DNA of 64,000 bases from Actinomycetes bacterium. GTDB lineage: Bacteria; Actinomycetota; Acidimicrobiia; Acidimicrobiales; Ilumatobacteraceae. Shown here in pieces: positions 52,282 through 60,281 of this stretch. Positions within the stretch are counted from its first letter, which is position 1. Every line of letters starts with the position of its first letter. A program made the position numbers and the translations under genes. Where the stretch lies: NCBI GenBank assembly GCA_014190235.1, contig BJGC01000001.1, positions 131,527 to 195,526 on the forward strand. Direction: 5' to 3'. The notes beneath the pieces were generated by a model. It made no database searches. It had not been told where the DNA came from and worked only from the letters and a program-made list of their open reading frames with translations.

Positions 52282-55157
52282 TGCGACAGAGTAATACTCT
52301 CTAACGACATCGCGTACTCCTCGATCGGTGCGCAGTTGCAGACTAGATTTCTGTCTCCAAAAACAGCATCGATACGTGATACGGCTGGGTAAAACGAGCG
52401 TGTTCGCAGGAGTGGTGTTGGAAACAAGGCTGTCTCGCGAGAGTAGGGCCGAGCCCAGTTGCTTGAGACAACATCTTCAACGGTGTGAGGCGCATGTCTC
52501 AATGGAGAGTCTTCAATGCCAACCTTGCCCTGTCGCACTGAATCAATCTCGACACCAATCTGAAGCATTGCTTCAATGAAACGATTGAGTTCGGCCAAGG
52601 ATTCACTCTCGGTTGGCTCAACCATCAGTGTTCCGGTCACAGGGAAACTCATTGTTGGTGCATGAAAACAAAAGTCCATTAATCGCTTGGCGATGTCGTC
52701 AACACTCACTCCAGTGTCTTTAGTGATCGACCGAATATCAAGGATGCACTCATGGGCAACTGTGCCTGATGGTCCGGAGTAAAGAGTGGGGTAGACGTCG
52801 CGTAGGCGACGGGCGACATAATTGGCCGAGAGTATGGCGTCTCCGGTGGCAGCCAATAGTCCGTCTGGTCCCATCATTGAGATATACACCCAAGGAATGG
52901 CCAAGATGCCCGCTGACCCAAAGGGCGCCGCTGACACGGCGCCAACAGTGGAGTCGTCATGGCCGGCGAGTGGGTGTCCTGGCAGAAAGGGTGCAAGGTG
53001 AGATCTCACCGCAACAGGGCCAACTCCTGGACCGCCACCGCCATGGGGAATGCAAAAAGTTTTATGCAAGTTGAGGTGACTGACATCCGCGCCGAATTTG
53101 CCCGGCTGAGCGACTGCGACGAGAGCATTGAGATTTGCTCCGTCTACATACACCTGACCACCGCGTTGATGAATAATCTCACAGATCTCACTGATGGCAG
53201 TTTCAAAAACGCCGTGGGTTGATGGGTATGTCACCATTAACGCCGCCAGTCGTTCTCCGGCTGCGTCTGCTTTTTCACGAAGGTCTTGCACATCCACATT
53301 GCCGCTTTCGTCGCAGGCAATAACGACGACACCCATTCCTGCCATTACTGCGCTTGCGGCATTGGTGCCGTGAGCGCTTGACGGAATGAGACAGATGGTG
53401 CGATTGATGTCGCCACGCGAACGGTGGTATGCACGGATTGCTAGAAGGCCGGCAAACTCGCCTTGACTACCCGCATTAGGCTGCAGGCTGACTGCGTCGT
53501 AGCCAGTGATGGCACACAACATTGTTTCGAGATCTGTAATCAAAGAGCGATAGCCAACGCTTTCATCTGCAGGTGCATACGGATGCAGATCGGCTAAAAG
53601 AGACCATGTGATCGGTTCCATCTCGGTGGTGGAGTTGAGTTTCATTGTGCAAGAACCAAGTGGAATCATTGTTCGATCAAGTGCCAAGTCTTTATCTGAG
53701 AGACGGCGCACATATCGAAGCATTTCGTGTTCGGTGTGGTATCTACCAAAAACGCTCTGCGACATAAACTGATCTGTGCGCATAAGAGATGCGTTCTGAT
53801 CGGTCCTAGCGCTGTTATTGACATCTTCAAGCGTGGCGTTAATGCCAATCGCATGAAGAAGTGTGACGACATCTTGTGCTGTCATTGTTTCGTCAAAACT
53901 CGCTGACACTGTTCGTTCATCGATTTGTCGAATGTTGCAGCCATGCTGCCTGGCTTGTGATACCAAGCCTTGTGCATCAGGTGTGTGCAGTGCGACGGTG
54001 TCAAAGAAATCAGTTGATACGAGACTCACCTTCTCACTGACAGCCAAAGACGCAAATGCAGATGCAAATGCGTGCACACGACGAGCAATTACTTGTAGCC
54101 CAGTTGGGCCATGCCAAGCCCCGTAGAAGCCAGCGATATTGGCGAGCAGTACCTGCGCTGTGCATATGTTTGATGTTGCTTTTTCGCGTCGAATATGTTG
54201 TTCACGTGTTTGCAGACTCAATCGCAGTGCTGGGCGACCAGCAGTGTCGGTGCTGACTCCGACAAGGCGACCCGGCAACGATCGTGCATGTTCTGTGGCG
54301 ACTGCCATAAACGCGGCGTGAGGTCCACCAAAACCCATCGGAACTCCGAACCGTTGCGCCGAACCAACCGCAACATCAAAGCCAAGTTGTCCCGGTGGAA
54401 TAATTTGGGCGCACGCTAAAAGGTCGGTGCTCGCAATAGTGATGACGCCACGAGAACGATGGTGAGCAACAGAGGATGCAACATTTTTTGGTGAAGCCAA
54501 GGCCCCAGAACTTGCAGGCCAGGAGACAACTAATGCAAAGGCATCCACCTCAGTAAAGTCGCTGAGTTCACCGAGAATAACTTCAATACCCACAGGTTCG
54601 GTGCGAGTGCGTAAAACATTAAGAGTCTGGGGATGAATATCTTTTTCGACCAAGACAATGTTCGAAGGGTTCTTGCTCACGCGACGTGCCATCGTTACGG
54701 CCTCGGCGACAGCAGTTGCTTCGTCCAGCAATGACGCATTGGCAAGTGCAAGTCCAGTGAGTTCGGCAATCATTGTTTGAAAGTTCAGAATCGCTTCAAG
54801 TCGGCCTTGGCTAATCTCTGGTTGATACGGCGTGTACGCCGTATACCATGCTGGATTTTCCAAAACATTTCGCTTGATCACCGGCGGTGTAATTGTTCCG
54901 TAATAGCCCTGACCGATGTAGTTACGGCGTACGACATCGTTGTTGAACTTGTCTCGCAACATGCTGAGAACTTCTGCTTCGGGTACTGCTGAGCCAAGGG
55001 TCAACGACGCACGCAGACGTATCTGCTCGGGGATAGTTGCGCTTAGTAGATCATCGATCGAATTGCGCTCGATCACTCGGAGCATTTCTGCTCGGTCGTC
55101 TGACGATAAACCAAGGTGGCGATCAAGAAATTGTTCGCGGTCAAAAACATGTGGCAT
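52278..55157 (-). CDS. gcvP: Glycine dehydrogenase (decarboxylating), GcvP
   Basis: 959-residue single-chain P protein that decarboxylates glycine with PLP and loads GcvH. Both halves are present: [14 protein letters not shown] at the N-terminus, [20 protein letters not shown]-type region, and the PLP lysine in [20 protein letters not shown] in the second half. ATG 55157 follows AAGGAG at seven bases and matches the family start; a longer open frame to 55220 would be inside the riboswitch. It is followed with overlap by an 83-residue protein. Confidence 0.96.
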   Translation of the reverse strand: [959 protein letters not shown]

Positions 55158-55187
55158 GGTGCGGCTCCTTAATAGAGAACTATGTGC

Positions 55188-55364
55188 ACCCCCGCTGTCT
55201 TTTGTGCCTGAGAGCTTCACCCGTGAGGGCTTTCCCCGTCGGCGAGGGACGAGTCCCTTCTTTCCAGCGTTGCCAGTCCGTTCGGTCCTTGGGCCTGAGA
55301 GGTTCCGGGGTGGTTGCTCCTTCGGCGATCATTGCACTGGCTGTGTAATGATGCTCTCCCAAAC
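55188..55364 (-). promoter_or_regulatory. Tandem glycine riboswitch upstream of gcvP
   Basis: On the minus strand two glycine aptamers lie in series. Aptamer I runs from GGGAGAG (55354-55360) through GCCGAAGGAGCAA (55314-55326) to CTCTCAGG (55294-55301). Aptamer II has CGCCGACGGGGAAAGCC (55228-55244) and a second CTCTCAGG (55207-55214), and ends with GACAGCGG (55192-55199). The two CTCTCAGG motifs are 87 bases apart. It precedes the gcvP ribosome binding site directly, so glycine probably switches on gcvP. The gap 55365-55422 holds a TATAAC hexamer as a possible -10 box. Confidence 0.92.
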
Positions 55365-55422
55365 GGGTTATAGCACTCCTCAGAGTACATCTTGGACAAC
55401 TGCTTTGAGCGCACCAAGCGGT

Positions 55423-55428
55423 TAGTTT
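55423..55428 (+). promoter_or_regulatory. Putative -10 box of the SCO6745-like gene
   Basis: TAGTTT lies eight bases before ATG 55437. The transcript would start within about two bases of the start codon. Confidence 0.35.
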
Positions 55429-55436
55429 TTTTGTAT

Positions 55437-56198
55437 ATGACAACTCTGACCGCTCAAGAAACTGTTCGAGCACTTGCTCAGCCCATTGGTGATGTCGGTG
55501 GCAAATTTATGTTGCACCCCGAAACCATTGCCGCTTGCAAGGATTTCGGATACCCCAATGGCTTTGCGTATTACGTAGTCGGACGTGGGGGAGTACTGGG
55601 CGACGTTGACGCCGATGTCGTTTCAGCGGCATTTGGACCGTTTGCGCCTTCACTTGTGCGCGTGATGTGGGAGGCAGGAATTGGTGTCGAAGGAGCAAAA
55701 GCCGGCGCCCAACGTTTTGCAGATGCGTGCGGCGCATATGGACGTAAACGTCTTGCAGATACGGCAGGTCTTGATCGTTTTATTGAACTTGGTGAAAAAG
55801 TTGTCGCTGCTGTTCCAATTAGTGGTCATTCTCTTTTTGTCGGCTGGAGAGTGATGCCCCGACCAATTGACAATTCGGCACGTGCATATTTTCTGATGCA
55901 TCTCTTGCGTGAGTGGAGAGGAAGCGCCCACATCATGGCCGTAGCAGCAAGTGGTTTGACACCGGTGGAGGCGATCCTGACGCGGTATTTCGATTCAGGT
56001 GATGGGGTCGAGACTGCCACTAAGTTTGGTTGGCAGCCTCCGTTTGCTGATGTTGAGCACCTTGTAGCGACTCGTGCTGCAGCAGAGAAACTTACAGATG
56101 TTCTGCAAGAGTCTGTGTATGAGTCGGCACTGGGTCCCGAGGAAAGGGCTGAGTTTGTTGCCGTTGTTGAAGTGATTGTGGACGTGCTATCGCATTAA
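55437..56198 (+). CDS. SCO6745/SalK-like family protein
   Basis: About 253 residues. The pattern of TLTAQETVRALAQPIGDVGG, FMLHPETIAACKDFG, YYVVGRGGVLGDVDADVVSAAFGPFAPSLVRVMWE (in parts), HILREW-like LMHLLREWRGSAHIM and a C-terminal helical tail fits the actinobacterial SCO6745 family of helical proteins, some annotated SalK. The function is unknown; no membrane spans. ATG 55437 is chosen over an upstream frame because of the hexamer and since family members begin near TAxETVRAL. Confidence 0.6.
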   Translation: MTTLTAQETVRALAQPIGDVGGKFMLHPETIAACKDFGYPNGFAYYVVGRGGVLGDVDADVVSAAFGPFAPSLVRVMWEAGIGVEGAKAGAQRFADACGAYGRKRLADTAGLDRFIELGEKVVAAVPISGHSLFVGWRVMPRPIDNSARAYFLMHLLREWRGSAHIMAVAASGLTPVEAILTRYFDSGDGVETATKFGWQPPFADVEHLVATRAAAEKLTDVLQESVYESALGPEERAEFVAVVEVIVDVLSH

Positions 56199-56203
56199 TT
56201 TAG

Positions 56204-56209
56204 TAGAAT
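56204..56209 (+). promoter_or_regulatory. Putative leaderless -10 box of the 66-residue gene
   Basis: TAGAAT is followed by exactly six bases and ATG 56216. It begins six bases after the stop of the preceding gene. Confidence 0.55.
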
Positions 56210-56215
56210 TTTGGC

Positions 56216-56416
56216 ATGGCTAGTTTGTTTGGTTGTTTGCAGTGCATTGATGCCGGATCAGGAAGCATGGCGGTAACGGCTGCTGCTGGTGGCATCTCGG
56301 CTCTCACGATGGGAGCCAAGCTCGGAATCCGCAAACTTCGTCTGAGCATGCTTATTGGACGCAAAGAGAAATCCCTTGATGAACCACTCGAAGAAATCGA
56401 GCATGCTCACAAATAA
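56216..56416 (+). CDS. Small hypothetical protein, 66 residues
   Basis: Not recognised. The N-terminal half is small and hydrophobic with CLQC (residues 7-10) and a Gly/Ala-rich stretch (AVTAAAGGISALTMGAKLG) that could be a membrane-associated helix; the C-terminal half is charged (IGRKEKSLDEPLEEIEHAHK). Support for it being real: a leaderless-type promoter six bases before the ATG, and position in a gap that would otherwise be empty. Start and stop both lie between known genes without overlap. Confidence 0.55.
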   Translation: MASLFGCLQCIDAGSGSMAVTAAAGGISALTMGAKLGIRKLRLSMLIGRKEKSLDEPLEEIEHAHK

Positions 56417-56439
56417 TTCGCACTAATTGGCGATGCGTG

Positions 56440-57702
56440 TTAGTCGATAGTTCCGTAGGCGCCCTGAGTCGCGCCTTGAGTTGTGTCTGCGCCCGACATG
56501 CTCTCAGATACGGCTTCATCGAGGTGCTGAAGGAATAACGTCATGACGTTATTGTGGATTGCGTTCACGGTGAGATGCAGCGAGGGGGGAGGGCTTTGTC
56601 GGTCGAGATACCAACCACGTGTTCTCAAGTTGTCAGCGAGCGTAAAAATATCTAATTGGTCATCGTTGCTTGCAAACGAGAGGAGAGTGGCCTCAGGTTG
56701 CGCTAGCAAAACCAAAGAGGGATGTTGATCGATGTGATTTGCAATTGCAAGAGCTGTCGTGCGCGCGGATGCAGTGACTCGTTCGTAGCCGTTGTCGCCG
56801 AGATAATGCATGACTGCCCACGCAGATGCAATGGGTCCGCCGGATTTTGTTCCAAGGATGCCGCTCGAGCCATATGCACCCCCAAGCCAATTATCGGTGA
56901 CGAACGTTTGATCACTGCGCAACTCTTTTGTTCGATGTACAAGAACTCCTGCGCCTTTTGATGTGTAACCGTATTTATGTAGATCGACAGAAATAGACGT
57001 CACGCCATCAACGCGAAAATCCCAAGGAGAGATATCGTTCCCGAGTCGTTCAAGATAGGTGAGTGTGACTCCACCCATACACGCATCGACATGACAATTA
57101 ATCTGCGAGGTATAGGCGAGTTGGGCAATCTCTGCAACTGGGTCAATCACGCCTTGGGGGTATTGGGGAGCAGAGGCGACGAGCAAAATGGTGCCGTCGT
57201 CTACTGCGTTTGACATGGCATCAGAATCGGCACGCCAATCTCGCCCAACATCAACACGACGACTCGCAACCTCAAAATATGAGCAAGCTTTCTCAAAGGC
57301 TGCGTGCGCGGATGTCGGCAGAACGACATTGAGATCTGACTGGCGCTTGTCTTGGCGTCGACGCCGTTGGCGAGCGGCACGAACCGCCAGAAGGAGACTT
57401 TCGGTGCCCCCGGAGGTCATGAAGCCAGCCCCCGTATCTGGCGCATGTGTCCAGCCCAGGACAGTATTGACGACATCATTTGCCATCGTGCGAAGGCTCG
57501 GAAATGCCTCTGTGTTGAGGGCGTTCTCATTGGCAAATCTTTGGTACGCATCTTGGGCAACATCTAAGACGTCTTGGCCAGCGCTGTAGGCCAAGGTAAA
57601 TGCGCGCCCATCGCGCCACGAAACATCGTTCACGCGCATTGCTTCAAGTTGTTCTTGGATGCTGTGTTGGTCGCGGCCAGGACCAAGAAAGGGGAATGTC
57701 AT
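56440..57702 (-). CDS. PLP-dependent lyase similar to sphingosine-1-phosphate lyase
   Basis: 420-residue group II decarboxylase-fold enzyme. GAGFMTSGGTESLLLAVRAAR at about residues 90-110 (read in parts), HVDACMGGVTLTY with the PLP-binding Asp, and SVDLHKYGYTSKGAGV with the catalytic lysine match sphinganine-1-phosphate lyase more closely than glutamate decarboxylase. Eukaryotic and some bacterial relatives cleave sphingoid-base phosphates to phosphoethanolamine and an aldehyde. No N-terminal membrane anchor. TAGAGT six bases before the ATG predicts a leaderless mRNA. The substrate in this organism is unknown. Confidence 0.82.
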   Translation of the reverse strand: MTFPFLGPGRDQHSIQEQLEAMRVNDVSWRDGRAFTLAYSAGQDVLDVAQDAYQRFANENALNTEAFPSLRTMANDVVNTVLGWTHAPDTGAGFMTSGGTESLLLAVRAARQRRRRQDKRQSDLNVVLPTSAHAAFEKACSYFEVASRRVDVGRDWRADSDAMSNAVDDGTILLVASAPQYPQGVIDPVAEIAQLAYTSQINCHVDACMGGVTLTYLERLGNDISPWDFRVDGVTSISVDLHKYGYTSKGAGVLVHRTKELRSDQTFVTDNWLGGAYGSSGILGTKSGGPIASAWAVMHYLGDNGYERVTASARTTALAIANHIDQHPSLVLLAQPEATLLSFASNDDQLDIFTLADNLRTRGWYLDRQSPPPSLHLTVNAIHNNVMTLFLQHLDEAVSESMSGADTTQGATQGAYGTID

Positions 57703-57708
57703 ATCTGC

Positions 57709-57714
57709 ACTCTA
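57709..57714 (-). promoter_or_regulatory. Putative leaderless -10 box of the lyase gene
   Basis: On the minus strand TAGAGT is followed by exactly six bases and the ATG at 57702. The rest of the gap to 57800 shows nothing recognisable. Confidence 0.5.
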
Positions 57715-57800
57715 TGAAGCATCAAACCCTGATGGCGCCTTGTCATCCTAATATTACATAACGGACATTATGGGCTGGATTGGCAAACCGAATGAAACAC

Positions 57801-58172
57801 TCACGTTGGCCGCGGCCTGAGATCGCTTGCAATGACGGGCTCTGCTGACTCGATCAGCCATCTGAGGTCGTCTTGCAGCGTTTCTCTGGTCGCACGAGAT
57901 GCAGAATCTATGTCGGATCGAACGTCTTCGACTGCGCAACTTAAGACATAAATCATGTCTTTTAATCCATCGAGTTCGTCTCGTGCAATCACCAGTTCGT
58001 TCTCTGTCAGGGCCAGTTCTTTTGATCGTTGTTTGGCCACCCAATCCCACTGACGGCAGACCTGGCTACAGAACTCGCGGGGTCGTCCTGGACCTGATTT
58101 TGCGGTCAGTATTCGGCGGCACCATCGACACCTCTCCGATTCTCTATCAGGGCGTTTATTGATTTTCGTCAT
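57801..58172 (-). CDS. Zinc-finger and coiled-coil hypothetical protein
   Basis: 123 residues. N-terminal CRWCRRIL and REFCSQVCRQWDW form a CxxC-x16-CxxxC zinc finger resembling those in small actinobacterial proteins with a GRPRxFCS motif; it is followed by a helical, heptad-like region (residues 45-105: ELALTENELVIARDELDGL, then VEDVRSDIDS). Possibly nucleic-acid binding, but no function is established. The ATG lies six bases after TAGTAT. It is divergent from the threonine aldolase gene with a 33-base gap. Confidence 0.7.
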   Translation of the reverse strand: MTKINKRPDRESERCRWCRRILTAKSGPGRPREFCSQVCRQWDWVAKQRSKELALTENELVIARDELDGLKDMIYVLSCAVEDVRSDIDSASRATRETLQDDLRWLIESAEPVIASDLRPRPT

Positions 58173-58178
58173 GACGAA

Positions 58179-58184
58179 ATACTA
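58179..58184 (-). promoter_or_regulatory. Putative leaderless -10 box of the zinc-finger gene
   Basis: On the minus strand TAGTAT is followed by exactly six bases and the ATG at 58172. It lies eight bases from the opposing box at 58193. Confidence 0.5.
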
Positions 58185-58192
58185 ATGACGAC

Positions 58193-58198
58193 TACAAT
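58193..58198 (+). promoter_or_regulatory. Putative leaderless -10 box of the threonine aldolase gene
   Basis: TACAAT, close to the sigma-A consensus, is followed by seven bases and GTG 58206. This favours GTG 58206 over the ATG at 58185, which would put the box inside the gene. Confidence 0.5.
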
Positions 58199-58205
58199 CA
58201 TCAAG

Positions 58206-59258
58206 GTGTCAATGCCAACTCCTCCGCAACGGTTATTTGCCAGCGACAACGCGAGCGGTATTCATCCGGCGTATTTGGAGGCAATTACTCACGCCAATGT
58301 GAGCCACGACCTTGCCTATGGAGATGATCGGTTGACGCCGCTTGCAGTGAATGCCTTTGGTGAACTTGCTGATTGTGACGTTGATGTGTTGTTTACATTC
58401 GGCGGCACGGGTGCAAATATTTTGGCTCTTGCCGTGTTGCTGGATCGAGCCGAATCAGTGTTGTGTACAGAGTGGTCTCATATAGCAGTCGATGAAACCG
58501 GAGCACCTGAGCGCATTCTTGGTGTCAAGTTACAAACGGTTGTGTCCCCCGACGGCAAACTGAGGCCTGAACAAATTGTGTCTGCAGCAAATGCGCTAGG
58601 AAGTGTTCATCATGCTCAGCCAGGCGTGGTATCAATCTCGCAACCTACAGAATTAGGAACGCTTTACACAGTCGCTGAAATTGAGGCTCTTTGTCAGACA
58701 GCGCATCAATATGGCATGCGTGTCCATGTTGACGGTGCACGGATCGCCAACGCGGTTGCCGCAATGGGAGCCACACGTGAGATTTTTCGAGCAATAACTT
58801 TTGCGGCTGGTGTCGATGCACTGAGTTTTGGCGGAACAAAAAATGCAATGCTCAACGCAGAAGCAGTTTTGCTTGCTCCTCAGTATCGAGGACGTCGTGC
58901 TCAGTATCTGCACAAACAAGTGACACAGTTGCCCTCAAAAATGCGCTTTACCTCTGCTCAGTATGTGCGAGCTTTGCGTGATGACCTCTGGCTCTCAACT
59001 GCTTCTGCAGCGAACGCGGCCGCGCAGACACTGTATGAAAAGTCCAAGTCCTTTGCGTCCCTGCAGATAGCCAGCCCAGCCGTCAACAGCCTGTTCCCCA
59101 CCATGCTTGATCCAGCTAAAACCAAACTTCAAGAATGGTCATTTTTTTGGGACTGGGACATTGATCGCCATCAAGTGCGGTGGATGACATCTTGGGATAC
59201 CTCCCCCGCCGACATCGATGCCTTTATTGCTGGTGTTGATCATGTTTTGGGCGGCTAG
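58206..59258 (+). CDS. L-threonine aldolase (beta-eliminating lyase family)
   Basis: About 350 residues, PLP-dependent, cleaving threonine or allo-threonine to glycine and acetaldehyde. Seen: FASDNASGIHPAYLEAI at the N-terminus, FGGTGANILALAVLL, HVDGARIANAVAAMG with the PLP Asp, and the Schiff-base lysine in LSFGGTKNAMLNAEAV. It could feed glycine to the cleavage system encoded at 48207-55157. GTG 58206 is chosen for the hexamer; ATG 58212 and ATG 58185 are possible. Confidence 0.88.
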   Translation: MSMPTPPQRLFASDNASGIHPAYLEAITHANVSHDLAYGDDRLTPLAVNAFGELADCDVDVLFTFGGTGANILALAVLLDRAESVLCTEWSHIAVDETGAPERILGVKLQTVVSPDGKLRPEQIVSAANALGSVHHAQPGVVSISQPTELGTLYTVAEIEALCQTAHQYGMRVHVDGARIANAVAAMGATREIFRAITFAAGVDALSFGGTKNAMLNAEAVLLAPQYRGRRAQYLHKQVTQLPSKMRFTSAQYVRALRDDLWLSTASAANAAAQTLYEKSKSFASLQIASPAVNSLFPTMLDPAKTKLQEWSFFWDWDIDRHQVRWMTSWDTSPADIDAFIAGVDHVLGG

Positions 59259-59377
59259 CGCACAGCAACCAGTCCTGCCAATCAGTCCGGTGCTGTGGAT
59301 AACTTGCGCCCACCCGAGATAGGCATGACGCGTGCCATTGTCTGCGAGATTTTCTTTGCGCTGTGAAACCTTTGGGG

Positions 59378-59383
59378 TAAGGT
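59378..59383 (+). promoter_or_regulatory. Possible -10 box of whiB
   Basis: TAAGGT lies 24 bases before the whiB ATG, with TTTGCG 17 bases upstream as a weak -35. A GGGGGG ribosome binding site follows. The remaining part of the 149-base gap (59259-59350) shows nothing recognisable. Confidence 0.3.
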
Positions 59384-59407
59384 TGGGACGAGCTAACGGG
59401 GGGCGAG

Positions 59408-59713
59408 ATGGCAATTGGAGATTTTTTTTCAGCACGACCATGGGAAGAAACATCGTGGGAAGTCCAAGCGGCATGTCGCGGACTCTCAAATATTTTCTTT
59501 CCAGCAGCCGCCGAAAGGCCTCAAGCACGTGAACGACGCGAGTCTCAAGCCCGAGATGTTTGCTTTTCATGTTCAGTTCTCGATGAGTGCAGGTCGTTTG
59601 CGCGACGTCACCGTGAGTACGGATTTTGGGGTGGTGAATCCGAAGAAGAACGTCACAGTGCCGGGTATCGATTGATCGCCCCGATCGGTGTACGCGCTCG
59701 CAACGTTGGATGA
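59408..59713 (+). CDS. whiB: WhiB-family iron-sulfur transcriptional regulator
   Basis: 101 residues, an actinobacteria-specific [4Fe-4S] regulator that works with the main sigma factor. Cluster cysteines are at 23, 52, 55 and 61 (AACRGL, VCFSCSVLDEC), followed by the GFWGG turn at 72-76 and a basic C-terminus (RRHREY earlier, YRLIAPIGVRAR at the end). Complete. Its presence is a firm marker of Actinobacteria. A GGGGGGCGAG stretch precedes the ATG. Which WhiB group it belongs to cannot be decided here. Confidence 0.93.
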   Translation: MAIGDFFSARPWEETSWEVQAACRGLSNIFFPAAAERPQARERRESQARDVCFSCSVLDECRSFARRHREYGFWGGESEEERHSAGYRLIAPIGVRARNVG

Positions 59714-59716
59714 CGT

Positions 59717-60235
59717 TTATTTAATTAATCGCAAAGATGCGCTAAAACGTTTTCCCTTAGAGACATACGCCATTGCTGCAAACTCAATGTCTTCTTGACG
59801 TGCTCGATCAGGCTTAATAATTGCCGGAGCACCAACGGCTAGTGCACCAGGCGGAACCACGGAGTTGTTGAGAACCACGGCATTTGCAGCAACAATCGCA
59901 CCTGACCCGACGCTCACGTTGTGCAGCACAACAGCACCAGAACTTACTTGGGCCTTGTCGGCGATGCGACACCCTTCAAGATGCACGAGATGACCGATGA
60001 CGCAATCATCTCCCACTGTTGTTGGGTGTTGAGGCGTTGTGTGCACCACTGTTCCGTCTTGGATACTTGTGCGTGCCCCGATAAAGATCTCGCCATCGTC
60101 GCCACGCAGAACAGCATTTGGCCAGATCGTGCTCTCGGCGCCAATAGTGACCGAGCCGATGACAACGGCATCGGGATGAACATAGGCGGATTCGTGAATA
60201 TTGGGAATTTGATCACCGAGTGCATAAATGGGCAT
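59717..60235 (-). CDS. Gamma-carbonic-anhydrase-like hexapeptide protein
   Basis: 172-residue left-handed beta-helix protein (YrdA/PaaY/CaiE group). Hexapeptide repeats run from IPNIHESAYVHPDAVVIGSV to VGAPAIIKP. Likely metal ligands are His65 (VVHTT) and His82 (IGHLVHLEGC); at the place of the usual third histidine (GHxxxxHGC) there is Glu87, with a His at 85 instead. Trimeric and cytosolic by family. Carbonic anhydrase activity is therefore uncertain. TACGGT lies five bases before the ATG as a possible -10 box. Confidence 0.88.
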   Translation of the reverse strand: MPIYALGDQIPNIHESAYVHPDAVVIGSVTIGAESTIWPNAVLRGDDGEIFIGARTSIQDGTVVHTTPQHPTTVGDDCVIGHLVHLEGCRIADKAQVSSGAVVLHNVSVGSGAIVAANAVVLNNSVVPPGALAVGAPAIIKPDRARQEDIEFAAMAYVSKGKRFSASLRLIK

Positions 60236-60281
60236 GCCCTACCGTACCAATTCGCTGATCAGCAGATACCGTGTTGCCGCT

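Noticed and set aside
55158-55220. Upstream extension of gcvP to 55220
   Set aside because: The codons lie in glycine riboswitch aptamer II; ATG 55157 has AAGGAG and the family N-terminus.
60236-60281. Upstream start at 60228 for the repeat-containing protein
   Set aside because: It would overlap the divergent carbonic-anhydrase-like gene start and adds residues without family character.
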